DNA of 64,000 bases from Microbacterium sp. APC 3901 (GCF_030407765.1 NZ_JASDCU010000004.1:180691-244690); one strand, 5' to 3'. Counted from the stretch's first letter, positions 14,696 to 25,030 are shown. Program-made: numbers and translations. Notes: a model not told the origin generated them from the sequence alone.

Positions 14696-15102
14696 GGCGG
14701 GCGGAGGACGACGGGAGCGTCCTGCTCCTGACTCTCGGTTACGCGATGCTCGCCCTCGCCCTCATCTTCGTGAGCATCTGCGCGACAGACCTCTACATCT
14801 CGCAGAAGAGACTCGATGCGATCGCCGACGCGGCAGCGCTCGCCGGGGCGGACGGTTTCACCCTGGCAGTCGACGGCGAGACTGCTCGCGCCGATCTCAC
14901 CGACCAGGGCGTCAGAGATCAGGCCGAGGAGCTGCTTGCGGCACTCCCTGCGGCAGTGACTCTGGAATCGGCGTCGAGCCCCGACGGCCACTCTTCACGG
15001 GTGACCGTCGCGATCATGTGGAGTCCGCCGCTCGTGTCGCTGTTCGTCTCCGACGCGGTGCGGCTGGAGGCGACAGGGACGAGTCGCACGGCGTTGCGCT
15101 GA
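14692..15102 (+). CDS. TadG/TadE-like secreted protein of the Tad locus
   Basis: A 136-residue protein beginning at GTG 14692 (overlapping the upstream stop). The segment DDGSVLLLTLGYAMLALALI followed by KRLDAIADAAALAGADG matches the N-terminal region of TadG-like and actinobacterial Flp-locus proteins. One helix, extracytoplasmic remainder. It is the last gene of the locus; the frame open to 14542 is a shadow. Confidence 0.7.
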   Translation: MRRAEDDGSVLLLTLGYAMLALALIFVSICATDLYISQKRLDAIADAAALAGADGFTLAVDGETARADLTDQGVRDQAEELLAALPAAVTLESASSPDGHSSRVTVAIMWSPPLVSLFVSDAVRLEATGTSRTALR

Positions 15103-15126
15103 CAGTCGTTCGCGAGCTCGTCGGCG

Positions 15127-15681
15127 TCAGCGCATCAGACGATCGCGCAGCCTGCGCACCCGCTCGTGAAACCCGTCGGGCACCTGTGCCGGCAGTGCCT
15201 CGATCGGCCACCAGCGCACGTCCTCCGACTCGTTGCTCACGAAGAGCTCGAGGTCGTCGTCGACGACGACAGCCATCCCGATGTCGAGGTGTGACGCGCA
15301 GCGACCGAAGGCGGAAGACAGCCGGTGATGATCGAGGTCGTAGACGAGGGGCTCGACGAGAGCGGGCACGTCGACACCGGTCTCCTCACGCAGCTCGCGC
15401 AGAGCGGCCTCTGCGATCGAGGCGTCTTCGGGCTCGAGGTGCCCGCCTGGCTGTACCCAGAACCGTCCCTTGGTGTGGAAGACCAGCAGCGTGCGGGTGT
15501 GCGTCTGATCGAAAACGAGTGCGGATGCCGTGGCGTGGTCCGGCCCGTCATCACGAGATACCGGACCATGATCATCGCGGAAGAAGGTCGCGAAGTCCGC
15601 GACAGCATCCCGCTCATGATCCGTCGACGACGCTGCTCCGACGACCAGGCGACGCATGTCGGCGCCGAGGGCGGTGGTCAT
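15127..15681 (-). CDS. Nudix hydrolase
   Basis: A 184-residue Nudix protein that hydrolyses a nucleoside diphosphate linked to another group. The Nudix box is QPGGHLEPEDASIAEAALRE followed by LREETGV, with the common one-residue variant after the Gly. The substrate cannot be told. ATG 15681 overlaps the stop of the MFS gene (ATGA), so the two form an operon read leftward. The long open frame to 15975 is a shadow of the MFS gene. Confidence 0.85.
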   Translation of the reverse strand: MTTALGADMRRLVVGAASSTDHERDAVADFATFFRDDHGPVSRDDGPDHATASALVFDQTHTRTLLVFHTKGRFWVQPGGHLEPEDASIAEAALRELREETGVDVPALVEPLVYDLDHHRLSSAFGRCASHLDIGMAVVVDDDLELFVSNESEDVRWWPIEALPAQVPDGFHERVRRLRDRLMR

Positions 15682-16949
15682 GAGTCCTCCTCTTTGGCGC
15701 GCGGCACGAAGCGTGGGATCCAGCGGATGAACCCACCCGCACCGACGAGGCCGATCACTCCCATGGCCGCTGCGGCGATCGGGAGTGAGGCGATCGCGAC
15801 GATCGCCGAGACCAGCAGGGGAGCGACGGCTCCTCCGGCATCCGTCAGTGTGCGCCACGAACCGAGAAACGCTGCAGGCTCGCTCTTCGGGGCGACGTCG
15901 GCGCCCAGCGTCAGCAGAATGCCGCTCGAGAGCCCGTTGCCGACTCCGAGCACTGCGGCGAACATGCCGAACCACAGCACGGCCGCATCCAGATCATGGG
16001 TGAACGAGAGAGCGAGGAACCCCGCGCCCATCAGCACCATCGCGGGCATCGCCGCCCAGAGGCGACCGAACCGGTCCATCACCTGGCCGCTCGCATAGAA
16101 CAGCGCGAAGTCGATCGCACCCGAGATGCCGACGACCAGCGCGATCGTCGAGGCGTCCAGGCCCAGCGACAGCCCCCACAGCGGCAGCACCACCTGCCGG
16201 GCCGACCGCACGGCCGACAGGGAGGCGGCGGCGAGCCCCAGCCGCCCGAGCACGCTGCGCTGCTGCCACATGGTGCGGAAGATGCCCGTGCGTGCGGCGG
16301 TGGGAATCGAACCGGTCACGGGCTCGCCCGAATCATCCGCAAGCGCGGCGGTCCGCACGGCGGTGGTCGGCGCGATCGTCTTCTCCGGGTCCGGGCCGAG
16401 AAGCACGAGCAGCACCATCACGACGAGGCAGCCCAGGAAGAACCAGATCGCCGCCGACTCCGAACCGAACAGCTGCAGCAGACCGGCAGCGACGAAGGGC
16501 CCGATGAAGATCCCGAGGCGGAAGCTCCCGCCCAACAGCGACAGCGCGCGGGCACGGAACGCGATCGGCACTCGTGTCGTCATGAAAGCGTGGCGGGCGA
16601 GTCCGAAGGCTGCAGCGCAGAAGCCGAGGAGGAAGACGGATGCCGCGAGCACGCCGAGTGTGGGGGCGAAGACCATTCCCACGCCCGCACCGATGGCGAT
16701 CACCCCGGCGATCACCATCGTGAAGCGCTCGCCTATGCGGCCCACGGCCCAGCCGGCGGGGAGGTTTCCGCAGAGCTGGCCGACCACGAGCGCGGATGCC
16801 ACGAGCGCGGCGAACGCGATATCAGCGCCCATCCGTGCCGCGATCACGGGGATCAGCGGGATGACAGCGCCTTCGCCTAGTGAGAAGAGGACGGTGGGGA
16901 GATACACCATCGGCCCGAACCGCCTCAGGACCGTGGATGCGTTGCTCAC
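15678..16949 (-). CDS. Major facilitator superfamily transporter
   Basis: A 423-residue transporter with about 12 hydrophobic segments, starting VSNASTVLRRFGPMVYLPTV. Motif-A-like GWAVGRIGERFTM is seen after the second helix and its counterpart GQVMDRFGRLWA after the eighth. Substrate unknown; drug efflux is common for such proteins. The GTG at 16949 is preferred because a -10 box lies 7 bases upstream and the sequence before it is not protein-like. Followed by the Nudix gene. Confidence 0.85.
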   Translation of the reverse strand: MSNASTVLRRFGPMVYLPTVLFSLGEGAVIPLIPVIAARMGADIAFAALVASALVVGQLCGNLPAGWAVGRIGERFTMVIAGVIAIGAGVGMVFAPTLGVLAASVFLLGFCAAAFGLARHAFMTTRVPIAFRARALSLLGGSFRLGIFIGPFVAAGLLQLFGSESAAIWFFLGCLVVMVLLVLLGPDPEKTIAPTTAVRTAALADDSGEPVTGSIPTAARTGIFRTMWQQRSVLGRLGLAAASLSAVRSARQVVLPLWGLSLGLDASTIALVVGISGAIDFALFYASGQVMDRFGRLWAAMPAMVLMGAGFLALSFTHDLDAAVLWFGMFAAVLGVGNGLSSGILLTLGADVAPKSEPAAFLGSWRTLTDAGGAVAPLLVSAIVAIASLPIAAAAMGVIGLVGAGGFIRWIPRFVPRAKEEDS

Positions 16950-16956
16950 TCGTTTC

Positions 16957-16962
16957 ACGCTA
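16957..16962 (-). promoter_or_regulatory. -10 box for the MFS-Nudix operon, near-leaderless
   Basis: Minus-strand TAGCGT ends 7 bases before the GTG at 16949, with no ribosome site between. Confidence 0.5.
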
Positions 16963-17002
16963 CTCCCGTTCGAAGCCGTACCCGCCCGCGCAGGCGGCAC
17001 GT

Positions 17003-17008
17003 TAGGCT
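17003..17008 (+). promoter_or_regulatory. -10 box for prfB
   Basis: TAGGCT, 9 bases before the prfB ATG; divergent from the MFS promoter 40 bases away. Confidence 0.5.
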
Positions 17009-17017
17009 GGACGCGAC

Positions 17018-18127
17018 ATGCTCGAACTCGATCTCTCCGCCGACATCCAGGCCCTGCGACTCACCTACGGTGACATCCGCGAGGTCATCGATGTCGAGAC
17101 CCTCCGCTCCGACATCGCGCGCCTCAGTGAGGAAGCCGGCGTGCCGGACCTCTGGGACGACCCCGAACGCGCACAGAAGGTCACCAGCGCGCTGAGCCAC
17201 CGGCAGTCCGCGCTCGCCAGGGTCGAAGGCATCGGCCGTCGGCTCGACGACCTCGAGGTTCTGGTGGGCCTCGCGAACGAGATGGGCGACGAGGAGTCCG
17301 CCGTCGAGGCACGTGCCGAGCTCACCGCTCTCACCGAGATCATCAACCAGCTCGAGGTCCAGACGCTCATGGACGGCGAGTACGACGAGCGTTCAGCCAT
17401 CATCACCATCCGCTCAGGCGCCGGCGGCGATGACGCCACCGACTTCGCCGAGATGCTCATGCGCATGTATCTGCGCTGGGCCGAGCGCCACAAATACCCC
17501 GTCAAGGTGCTCGACACCTCGTACGCCGAGGGCGCCGGCATCAAGTCGGCCACGTTCGAGATCGATGCGCCCTATGCGTTCGGCACGGTGTCGGTCGAGG
17601 CCGGAACGCACCGCCTCGCGCGCATCAGCCCGTTCGGCTCTGCCGACAAGCGCCAGACGTCGTTCGCCGCGGTCGAGGTCATTCCTCTGATGGAGGAGGC
17701 GACCGAGGTCGAGATTCCCGAGAGTGACATCCGCGTCGATGTCTTCCGCTCGTCGGGCCCCGGTGGACAGTCGGTCAACACGACCGACTCCGCCGTGCGG
17801 CTGACCCACCTCCCGACCGGCATCGTCGTGTCGATGCAGAACGAGAAGTCGCAGATCCAGAACCGCGCGGCGGCCATGCGCGTGCTGCAGACCCGGCTCC
17901 TGCTCCTCCAGAAGGAGGAGGAGGCCGCGAAGAAGAAGGAACTCGCCGGCAACATCACGGCGAGCTGGGGCGATCAGATGCGCTCGTACTTCCTCTACGG
18001 TCAGCAGCTCGTGAAGGATCTCCGCACCGGACACGAGTCGGGCAACCCTGCCGCCGTCTTCGATGGCGATCTCGACGGGTTCATCTCGGCCGGTATCCGC
18101 TGGCGCAAGCGCAAAGACGAGGACTGA
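17018..18127 (+). CDS. prfB: Peptide chain release factor 2
   Basis: RF2 ends translation at UGA and UAA. The 369-residue protein has the GGQ catalytic loop ([17 protein letters not shown], near residues 245-260) that triggers peptide release and the RF2-type stop-codon-reading motif SPF in ARISPFGS. The frame is continuous from ATG 17018: the programmed +1 frameshift that controls prfB in many bacteria is absent here. First gene of the prfB-ftsE-ftsX-smpB order typical of actinobacteria. Confidence 0.96.
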   Translation: MLELDLSADIQALRLTYGDIREVIDVETLRSDIARLSEEAGVPDLWDDPERAQKVTSALSHRQSALARVEGIGRRLDDLEVLVGLANEMGDEESAVEARAELTALTEIINQLEVQTLMDGEYDERSAIITIRSGAGGDDATDFAEMLMRMYLRWAERHKYPVKVLDTSYAEGAGIKSATFEIDAPYAFGTVSVEAGTHRLARISPFGSADKRQTSFAAVEVIPLMEEATEVEIPESDIRVDVFRSSGPGGQSVNTTDSAVRLTHLPTGIVVSMQNEKSQIQNRAAAMRVLQTRLLLLQKEEEAAKKKELAGNITASWGDQMRSYFLYGQQLVKDLRTGHESGNPAAVFDGDLDGFISAGIRWRKRKDED

Positions 18128-18227
18128 GCGAACCCTCCGTTCTCGGCGGGCAGCTCCGTCGAGGGCGCCCGTGACCTCGGCGTGGCGGATCACTGCGTCC
18201 ACGCCGAACCGTTCCGCCACCGCTGAT

Positions 18228-18257
18228 CGTCGTGCCGGCCGCCCGGCCGGCACGACG
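18228..18257. terminator. Terminator between prfB and the DUF2510 gene
   Basis: Perfect 13-bp stem CGTCGTGCCGGCC (18228-18240) with GGCCGGCACGACG (18245-18257), loop GCCC. Lies between convergent genes. Confidence 0.75.
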
Positions 18258-18287
18258 CTCGTCATGATCGTCTTCGCGCTGCCGGTC

Positions 18288-19703
18288 TCAGCCGGCTGAG
18301 GGCACGACGGTGATGCGGGTGACCTCCTGCAGGAGCTCGTCGGTGAAGATCACGTCGTAGGACTCGCTCTGCGCGACGTCGAAGGTGATCTTTCCGTCGA
18401 CCGTGTCGCCGGGCTCGAGTTCTTCAGCGACGATCCCGTCGACGTAGTAGTCGTAGGTCCCTTCGACGCCTTCAGCGGTCTCGATGCCGAAGTTGAACGC
18501 GCTCAGGTAGCTCGTGCCCGAGACGCCGGTGAAGGTGACGTCGAGGATCACATAGCCGCCGTTCGTCGACGGGATGCTCGAGCCGTCGCTCGTCGCCCAC
18601 GTGGCCGAGTGGATCGTCACCTCGCTGGTGGCGGTCATCTGGGTGATCGGCACGGGGGAACCCAGCTCGCCCTCGACGACCTCGGGCGTGCCCGTGCCGT
18701 CGCCTTCGGTGCCGGTGCCTTCGTCTTCGCTTCCGGTGCCGGTGTCCGAATCGCTCGACGGGGGTGCCGTCGGCAGATCGCGGACGGCTTCGGACACCGT
18801 CGCGAAGACGATGACGAAGAACATGACGACGGCGATGATCGCGCCGACGACCGAGAGGATGAGGCCCGAGATTCCCGGCCACTTCTTGCCCTTGAGGAAC
18901 AGCGAGATGAGCGAGACGATGAAGCCCACGCCGAGCAGCAGCCAGCCGAGCCAGAAGATCACGGGGATGCAGGACAGGATCGTGCCGAGCGCCGCGAGCC
19001 CGAGTCCGACGAGACCGAGGATCGATGGGCCCGACGGTGCTGCGGGAGCCGTCGCTCCGTACGCGGCCGGGTAGCCCGTGGGGGCACCGTACTGCTGACC
19101 TGCGGGCGCGTAGGCGGCGTTGCCCGGGTAGCTCGGCGCCGCCGCCCCCGGATACCCGGGTGCCGCGGCGTATTCCTGGGACTGCGCGGGAGCCGCAGCA
19201 CCGGGATAGGAGGGCACGCCCCCGGCATACGGCGGCACGGTGCCGTCGGACGGCGTCGCGCCTCCCGGAGCGGTGAATTCAGGTTCCGGCGCGTTGCCGG
19301 GCGCTTCCACGGGAGTCTCCGAGGCCGACCAGGAGGATTCAGGCTGATGATCTGCGACCGCGTCGGCAGGCGCCTCGACCGGGGCCTGTGCGGCGGCATC
19401 CGAGTCGGACGGCGCAGGGGCGTTCCATGACTGGCTCTCGACGGCAGCGACCGACTCGATCGACGCGGCGGTCTCGGCGTCGGCCGCGGACTCCGGGAAC
19501 GCGGAGGACGCGGCGTGATCTGCGCTCTCCGCAGACTCGGAACCGGTGCTCGTAGCGTGGTCTCCGGCAGAACCGCCGGTGTGCTCGGCTGCCGCGGGCT
19601 CCGCAGACTCGACGATGGGCGCGAAGTGCTCGGTCCACTGGGTGCCGTCCCACCAGCGCTGGCGTCCGGATCCGTCGTCGTACCAGCCTGCAGGCGTCGT
19701 CAT
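18288..19703 (-). CDS. DUF2510 membrane-anchored protein with C-terminal beta domain
   Basis: A 471-residue protein. Residues 4-30 are a DUF2510 module (GWYDDGSGRQRWWDGTQWTE). Then comes a long Ala/Pro/Ser/Glu-rich linker with Tyr-Pro-Gly repeats (PSYPGAAAP type), two membrane helices (GPSILGLVGLGLAALGTILS; FWLGWLLLGVGFIVSLISLF) and a third (LILSVVGAIIAVVMFFVIVF), a Gly/Thr/Glu linker, and an extracytoplasmic beta-rich domain resembling DUF4352 (VTFTGVSGTSYLSAFNFGIE). Function unknown; likely an envelope protein. ATG 19703 is chosen because DUF2510 begins at once. Confidence 0.8.
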   Translation of the reverse strand: MTTPAGWYDDGSGRQRWWDGTQWTEHFAPIVESAEPAAAEHTGGSAGDHATSTGSESAESADHAASSAFPESAADAETAASIESVAAVESQSWNAPAPSDSDAAAQAPVEAPADAVADHQPESSWSASETPVEAPGNAPEPEFTAPGGATPSDGTVPPYAGGVPSYPGAAAPAQSQEYAAAPGYPGAAAPSYPGNAAYAPAGQQYGAPTGYPAAYGATAPAAPSGPSILGLVGLGLAALGTILSCIPVIFWLGWLLLGVGFIVSLISLFLKGKKWPGISGLILSVVGAIIAVVMFFVIVFATVSEAVRDLPTAPPSSDSDTGTGSEDEGTGTEGDGTGTPEVVEGELGSPVPITQMTATSEVTIHSATWATSDGSSIPSTNGGYVILDVTFTGVSGTSYLSAFNFGIETAEGVEGTYDYYVDGIVAEELEPGDTVDGKITFDVAQSESYDVIFTDELLQEVTRITVVPSAG

Positions 19704-19826
19704 GGTTCCCCCTCGGAGTATCGTCCACGCGGTGGCATGGATCGGCACCTCCATGTATAGCAGTGCCGTGTGACACTCAGGGGGGCTGGGCGGGGTGTCG
19801 CTCGCGAGCAGATCACCGGGCGCGCT

Positions 19827-19832
19827 TAGGCT
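19827..19832 (+). promoter_or_regulatory. -10 box for ftsE
   Basis: TAGGCT, 9 bases before the ftsE ATG; no ribosome site in the gap, suggesting a very short leader. Confidence 0.5.
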
Positions 19833-19841
19833 CGAACCGCC

Positions 19842-20903
19842 ATGATTCGGTTCGAGAACGTCACAAAACGCTATCGCGGGACCTCACGGCCCGCTCTGTC
19901 CGATGTCGACTTCGAAGTGCAGCGCGGGGAGTTCGTCTTCCTCGTGGGTGCTTCGGGGTCGGGCAAGTCCTCCTGTCTGCGGCTCATCCTCCGCGAAGAC
20001 GTGCCGACGACCGGACGTGTCGCCGTGCTGGGGCGTGATCTGCGCTCGCTCGCCAACCGCAAGGTGCCCTATTTCCGGCGCCACATCGGATCCGTGTTCC
20101 AGGACTTCCGGCTGCTCCCCTCGAAGACCGTCTACCAGAACGTCGCCTTCACTCTGCAGGTGACGGGCTCATCACGCGGCTTCATCCAGCAGGCCGTCCC
20201 CGAGGCGCTCGCGCTGGTCGGGCTCGACGGCAAGCAGAAGCGCATGCCGCACGAGCTCTCCGGCGGAGAGCAGCAGCGCGTCGCGATCGCTCGGGCTCTC
20301 GTCAACCGCCCACAGGTGCTGCTCGCAGACGAGCCGACCGGAAACCTCGACCCCGCGACGTCGGTCGACATCATGCAGCTTCTCGCGAGGATCAACGCGG
20401 GCGGTACGACCGTGCTCATGGCGACTCACGAGGCCGGCTTCGTCGATCAGATGCAGCGCAGGGTGATCGAGCTCCGCGACGGCGTGATGGTGCGCGACGA
20501 GGTGCACGGCGGCTACGGCGACACGTCGAACATCCCTCGCCTGGTGCCGGAGGAGGTGCGCGGTGCCGCAGCCGCGGCCGCCCTCACCGCGGTGCAGGAG
20601 GTGCAGCGCCAGACCGCCGACCTCTCGCTCGTTCGCGCGGCGCTCGCGGAGGAGCTCACCGCTCAGCGCAAGGCTGCCGGAGCATCCGCGGATGCCGTGC
20701 CGACCGCTTCCGAGACACCGGAGGCGCAGGCTGCGCCGATCGAGCCACCCGTGCTCGATGAGCCGTCGGTGAACGCCCAGGCCGTGGCCGCGCCTCGGAC
20801 GCATCCCATCGTGATGCCACAGGTCGACGTCGCGGAGCTCGGCGTGGCCGATCGCCTCGGCTTGTCCGATGACGGCTCCGAAGAAGTGGGGCCCACGTCA
20901 TGA
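19842..20903 (+). CDS. ftsE: Cell-division ABC transporter ATP-binding protein FtsE
   Basis: FtsE with FtsX forms a divisome complex that controls cell-wall hydrolases. Walker [10 protein letters not shown] (about residues 36-44), signature [15 protein letters not shown], Walker [13 protein letters not shown] and the switch His in MATHEAG are all present. The core ends near residue 228; a further 125 residues, low in complexity and Ala/Glu/Pro rich, are attached, making 353 instead of about 229. The extension is probably disordered. Overlaps ftsX by 4 bases (ATGA). Confidence 0.95.
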   Translation: MIRFENVTKRYRGTSRPALSDVDFEVQRGEFVFLVGASGSGKSSCLRLILREDVPTTGRVAVLGRDLRSLANRKVPYFRRHIGSVFQDFRLLPSKTVYQNVAFTLQVTGSSRGFIQQAVPEALALVGLDGKQKRMPHELSGGEQQRVAIARALVNRPQVLLADEPTGNLDPATSVDIMQLLARINAGGTTVLMATHEAGFVDQMQRRVIELRDGVMVRDEVHGGYGDTSNIPRLVPEEVRGAAAAAALTAVQEVQRQTADLSLVRAALAEELTAQRKAAGASADAVPTASETPEAQAAPIEPPVLDEPSVNAQAVAAPRTHPIVMPQVDVAELGVADRLGLSDDGSEEVGPTS

Positions 20904-21814
20904 GAATCGGACTCATCCTCACCGAGGCCCTCGGGGGTCTTCGACGCAACATCTCGATGGTCATCTCGGTCGTGCTCGTCACCTTCGTGTCGCTGACGTT
21001 CGTCGGTGCCGCTATCCTCATGCAGGCGCAGATCGGCACCATGCGCGGCTATTGGACCGAGCGGGCGCAGGTCGCCGTGTACATGTGCTCCGACATCTCG
21101 GAGCAGGACACCTGCGTGGACGGGGGCGCGTCGGAGGAGCAGGTGAACGCCGTGCGGGCCCAGCTCGAGGGCGAGGGACTCGCTCCTCTGATCAGCGAGG
21201 TCACCTTCGACTCCAAGGAAGACACCTACGCCAAGCTCGTCGAACAGCTCGGCGAGGACCAGGCGAGCGTGATCACCCCCGAGCAGGCGTTCGAGGTCTT
21301 CTTCGTCACGATGAAGGACCCTGGCCAGTCGCAGGTGATCTCCGAGGCGTTCAACGGCGTCGCGGGCGTCGAGCAGGTGCAGGACCAGCTGCAGTACCTC
21401 GAGCCGCTCTTCTCTGCGTTGACGGTCGCGACGTACATCGCGGTGGGCATCGCCACCCTGATGCTGATCGCCGCGATTCTGCTGATCGGCACGACCATCA
21501 GGCTCTCCGCCTATGCCAGGCGCAAGGAGATCGGGATCATGCGTCTGGTGGGCGCTTCCAACCGCTTCATCCAGACGCCGTTCGTGCTGGAGGGCGTGTT
21601 CGCGGCCTTCCTCGGCTCGGCGCTCGCGAGTGCGGCGGTCGTCGCCGGAGTGCATTTCGGTGTCGACGGATACCTGCGAGGGCGCGTGCCGTTCATCACG
21701 ACGTGGGTGACGATGCAGGATGCCGTCGTCGTCGTTCCGGTGCTGATCGGCATCGGCGTCGTGCTGGCCGCGCTCTCGGCGGGCTTCGCGATCCGGCGCT
21801 GGCTTCGCACCTGA
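20900..21814 (+). CDS. ftsX: Cell-division protein FtsX
   Basis: A 304-residue membrane partner of FtsE. One N-terminal helix ([20 protein letters not shown]), an extracytoplasmic domain of about 150 residues with two Cys ([15 protein letters not shown]) that binds the hydrolase activator, then three helices. [18 protein letters not shown] is the family motif before the last pair. Start ATG 20900. Confidence 0.95.
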   Translation: MRIGLILTEALGGLRRNISMVISVVLVTFVSLTFVGAAILMQAQIGTMRGYWTERAQVAVYMCSDISEQDTCVDGGASEEQVNAVRAQLEGEGLAPLISEVTFDSKEDTYAKLVEQLGEDQASVITPEQAFEVFFVTMKDPGQSQVISEAFNGVAGVEQVQDQLQYLEPLFSALTVATYIAVGIATLMLIAAILLIGTTIRLSAYARRKEIGIMRLVGASNRFIQTPFVLEGVFAAFLGSALASAAVVAGVHFGVDGYLRGRVPFITTWVTMQDAVVVVPVLIGIGVVLAALSAGFAIRRWLRT

Positions 21815-21899
21815 CCGGCTCGCCGGTATAGACTGACAGGCTGTCGTGCGCCCGACCAGGGCTCTGGAACCACTGCGCGACGCGGATCAGGAGAGAATC

Positions 21900-22376
21900 A
21901 TGCCCAGGGAACGCGGGGAGAAGGTCATCGCGACCAATCGTCGCGCACGTCACGACTACAACATCGAGAAGTCGTACGAGGCGGGGATGGTGCTCACCGG
22001 CACCGAGGTCAAATCGCTGCGCCAGGGGCGCGCGAACCTGAGCGACGGATATGCGTTCGTCAAGGGGAACGAGGTCTTCCTCGATTCCGTGCATATTCCG
22101 GAGTACTCGCAGGGGCACTGGACCAACCATTCCGCGAAGCGCGTCCGCAAGCTGCTGCTGCACCGCGAGGAGATCGCGAAGCTGCAGCATGCCGTCTCCG
22201 CGGGTGGGTACACGCTGATCCCGCTGAAGCTGTACTTCTCCGACGGTCGCGCCAAGGTCGAGATCGCCCTCGCGAAGGGCAAGAAGGAATACGACAAGCG
22301 TCAGACCCTGCGCGAGCGTCAGGACACCCGCGAGGCCGACCGCGCCATGCGCCTGCGCAATCGCGTCGGAGAGTGA
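21900..22376 (+). CDS. smpB: SsrA-binding protein SmpB
   Basis: SmpB carries tmRNA to stalled ribosomes in trans-translation. 158 residues: [19 protein letters not shown] and [19 protein letters not shown] are diagnostic, followed by a basic C-terminal tail ([20 protein letters not shown]) that enters the mRNA channel. ATG 21900 has AGGAGAGA upstream. TATAGACT near 21827 could be its own promoter. Its stop abuts the stop of the convergent peptidase gene, so there is no spacer for a terminator. The tmRNA gene is not in the window. Confidence 0.96.
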   Translation: MPRERGEKVIATNRRARHDYNIEKSYEAGMVLTGTEVKSLRQGRANLSDGYAFVKGNEVFLDSVHIPEYSQGHWTNHSAKRVRKLLLHREEIAKLQHAVSAGGYTLIPLKLYFSDGRAKVEIALAKGKKEYDKRQTLRERQDTREADRAMRLRNRVGE

Positions 22377-24236
22377 TCAGCGCGCGGGCGTGAAGCCGAA
22401 CACACGTCCGAGAAAAGCGAGCTCTCTCTCGACAGCGTCGACGATGGTCTCGCTCGCACGGAAGCCGTGGCCCTCACCGGCGTAGAGCACGTACTCGTGA
22501 TCGACGCCTCGCTGCGCCAGCGCGTCTCGGATCGCCTCGGACTGCGACGGCGGCACCACACGATCCTCCGCGCCCTGCATGAGCAGCACCGGCACGTCGA
22601 TTCGATCGACGTGGGTGAGGGGCGAGCGGTCGATGTAGACGGACTCCGCCTCGGGCAGCGGCCCGACCAGTCCCTCGATGTAGTGCGCTTCGAAGTCGTG
22701 CGAGTGCTCGCTCAGCATCCGCAGGTCGGCCACGCCGTATCTGCTGATGCCCGCGGCGAACGTGCCGCCTCGCACCAGGGACGAGAGCACCGTCCAGCCG
22801 CCCGCCGAGCCTCCGCGGATCGCGATGCGGTCGGGATCGGCGAGTCCGGTGTCGGCGAGGCCGCGCGCCGCGGCGATGACATCGTCGACGTCGACCACAC
22901 CCCATCCGCCATCGAGCCGTTCTCGATACGCACGTCCGTAGCCCGTCGATCCGCCGTAGTTGACGTCGAGCACGCCGATGCCCCGGCTCGTCCAGAAGGC
23001 GATGGCCGCGGACGCGGCGCCCGTGACGTGAGCGGTCGGGCCGCCGTGCACGAGCACGATGTACGGAGGGAGCTCGTCGTCTGCTGCCGACACGGACGGA
23101 TTCAACGGCTCGTAGACGAAGGCATGGACGGGGCCGTGTGCGCCGTCGACCAGGATCTCGGATGCTGCGGGCATCCACAGGGGATCCACCGGCGTCGCAC
23201 CCGCGATCACCTCGACGTCGCCGGAGTCGACGTCGACGCACCAGACGCCGGGGGCTGTCGACGAGCTGTTGCCGGATAGCAGCACGCGGGAGCCCGCGAC
23301 ATCGTCGACGCTGACATGGCCGTCGGCGGGGACGCGGATGAGGCGGGGGCTGCCGTCCCGCTCCATGACGACCACCTCGTCGCGTCCGTTCGTGCGCACA
23401 GCCACGATGCGACCGTCGGCGAGCGGTCGGTACCAGCGGTTGCCGAGCACCCAGAGCCCGTATCCGGTGTCGGCGTCCACGTGGTCGATCCGCTCGGCGG
23501 GGCTGAGCGCTCGCAGCCCGTCCAGGCGCTGGCGGTGCAGCGCCCAGCGTCCCGATGGGTCATCGGAGTACAAGATCTCGTCGTCGTGGGTCCACTCCGG
23601 CTGGAGGGCCGCCCGTGTGGGCATCTCGGTGTATCGGGTGCCGTCAGAGAGCACCAGACAAGCGTGCTGCCACGGCATCTGTGCGCCGGACCACTCGACC
23701 CATGCGATGCGGGTCCCGTCCGGAGAGAGCGCGGGATGCGCGTAGAACGACTCGCCCTGCACGACGACCGTCAACAGTGCCGGCTCATCGGCGGCTGATC
23801 CGTCGGTCGGGATCTCGATGATCCCGCGTTGGTGAGGATCGACCGAGAGGTCCTCCCGGACGGCGAACAGGCGACCGTTCTGCAGGCGCAGGCCGCCGTG
23901 CGCCGGCCCTGCGGGGGTGAGGGGCACCGGGTCGCCCCCGCGCCGCATCCGATGCACGCGCTGATCTCCGGCATCGACGAAGAACAGCGTGCCCTCGGCG
24001 TCCGCCGTCCACGCCCCGCCGCCGTACTCGTGCACCCGCGATCGAGCGCTCCAGGGGGCGGGGAGGATCTCGGCCCCGCTGGAGCTGCGCACGGTCAGGC
24101 GCCCGCCCTCGGAAGGCACCGACTCGCCCCACCAGATGTCACCGCCGACGAAGGCGGCGCCGTCGATCCTCGGAGACGACGCGGCGATCCGGTCGGGAGT
24201 GAACGGGGAGGGCCAGGTACCGAACGGCGACGACAT
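22377..24236 (-). CDS. S9-family prolyl oligopeptidase-type peptidase
   Basis: A 619-residue serine peptidase. The N-terminal 370 residues form a WD-like beta-propeller (repeated LSPDGTRIAWVEWSG, DDEILYSDDPSGRWAL). The C-terminal alpha/beta hydrolase has the nucleophile in IRGGSAGGWTVLSSL, the acid in MQGAEDRVVP and the His in YAGEGHGF. Closest in type to acylaminoacyl/dipeptidyl peptidases; no signal peptide, so probably cytoplasmic. ATG 24236 has a -10 box 6 bases upstream. Confidence 0.88.
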   Translation of the reverse strand: MSSPFGTWPSPFTPDRIAASSPRIDGAAFVGGDIWWGESVPSEGGRLTVRSSSGAEILPAPWSARSRVHEYGGGAWTADAEGTLFFVDAGDQRVHRMRRGGDPVPLTPAGPAHGGLRLQNGRLFAVREDLSVDPHQRGIIEIPTDGSAADEPALLTVVVQGESFYAHPALSPDGTRIAWVEWSGAQMPWQHACLVLSDGTRYTEMPTRAALQPEWTHDDEILYSDDPSGRWALHRQRLDGLRALSPAERIDHVDADTGYGLWVLGNRWYRPLADGRIVAVRTNGRDEVVVMERDGSPRLIRVPADGHVSVDDVAGSRVLLSGNSSSTAPGVWCVDVDSGDVEVIAGATPVDPLWMPAASEILVDGAHGPVHAFVYEPLNPSVSAADDELPPYIVLVHGGPTAHVTGAASAAIAFWTSRGIGVLDVNYGGSTGYGRAYRERLDGGWGVVDVDDVIAAARGLADTGLADPDRIAIRGGSAGGWTVLSSLVRGGTFAAGISRYGVADLRMLSEHSHDFEAHYIEGLVGPLPEAESVYIDRSPLTHVDRIDVPVLLMQGAEDRVVPPSQSEAIRDALAQRGVDHEYVLYAGEGHGFRASETIVDAVERELAFLGRVFGFTPAR

Positions 24237-24242
24237 GGTTCG

Positions 24243-24248
24243 AGCCTA
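24243..24248 (-). promoter_or_regulatory. -10 box for the S9 peptidase, leaderless
   Basis: Minus-strand TAGGCT ends 6 bases before the ATG at 24236; no ribosome site fits in the gap. Confidence 0.55.
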
Positions 24249-24343
24249 TGGTGCAGCGGAGCGCAGCGGTGCGCGAGGGTGGTCGAAGGGGAGGACCTCA
24301 GGGACTCCGCGAGCGCGTGGCTCACGAGCTCCGCGCGGCGGCG

Positions 24344-25030
24344 TCAGACGGAGCGCAGCACCGCGACGATCTTCCCCAGAACGACCGCCTCGTCGCCGAG
24401 GATCGGTTCGAACGCGGAGTTACGGGGGAGCAGCCAAGTGTGGCCGTCGCGTCGCCGGAGCACCTTGACCGTAGCCTCGCCGTCGAGCATCGCGGCGACG
24501 ATCTCGCCGTTCTCGGCGCTGCTCTGGGAGCGGACGACGACCCAGTCGCCGTCGCAGATCGCGGCGTCGATCATGGACTCGCCCGACACCTTGAGCATGA
24601 ACAGGTCGCCCTTGCCGACGAGCTGACGGGGGAGCGGGAAGATCTCCTCGACCTGCTGGTCGGCCGTGATCGGAACGCCGGCGGCGATGCGCCCTACGAG
24701 CGGAACCAGCGCGGCGTCTCCGACGGGAGTCGCGACATCGGCGGGATTCTCGCCGCTCGCGCCCGGCAGGTCGATGAGCACTTCCATCGCGCGGGTCTTG
24801 CCCGGATCGCGGCGCAGGTAGCCGCTGAGCTCGAGCTGGCCCAGCTGGTGGGTCACGCTGGACAGCGACTTGAGTCCGACGGCGTCGCCGATCTCGCGCA
24901 TGCTCGGCGGGTAGCCGTACTGACTGATCGACGTCTGGATGACTTCGAGGATCGCCATCTGCTTGGGGCTCAGGCTCTTCCGGCGACGAGTGCGCGGGGC
25001 ATCGGCCTCGGGGGCGGAGTTGTCGCTCAT
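24344..25030 (-). CDS. lexA: LexA repressor, SOS regulator
   Basis: A 228-residue LexA. Residues 20-85 form the winged helix ([20 protein letters not shown]). The self-cleavage site is Ala117-Gly118 (GRIAAGVPI), the nucleophile Ser152 ([14 protein letters not shown]) and the general base Lys189 (GEATVKV). On DNA damage RecA filaments trigger cleavage and SOS genes are released. Divergent from a LysM gene whose promoter holds a palindromic LexA-like site; GTTCGA half-sites at about 25064 and 25141 may serve autoregulation. Confidence 0.97.
   Translation of the reverse strand: MSDNSAPEADAPRTRRRKSLSPKQMAILEVIQTSISQYGYPPSMREIGDAVGLKSLSSVTHQLGQLELSGYLRRDPGKTRAMEVLIDLPGASGENPADVATPVGDAALVPLVGRIAAGVPITADQQVEEIFPLPRQLVGKGDLFMLKVSGESMIDAAICDGDWVVVRSQSSAENGEIVAAMLDGEATVKVLRRRDGHTWLLPRNSAFEPILGDEAVVLGKIVAVLRSV

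Noticed and set aside
17018..17120. Programmed frameshift in prfB
   Set aside because: The frame is continuous and no CTTTGA-type shift site is present near codon 25.
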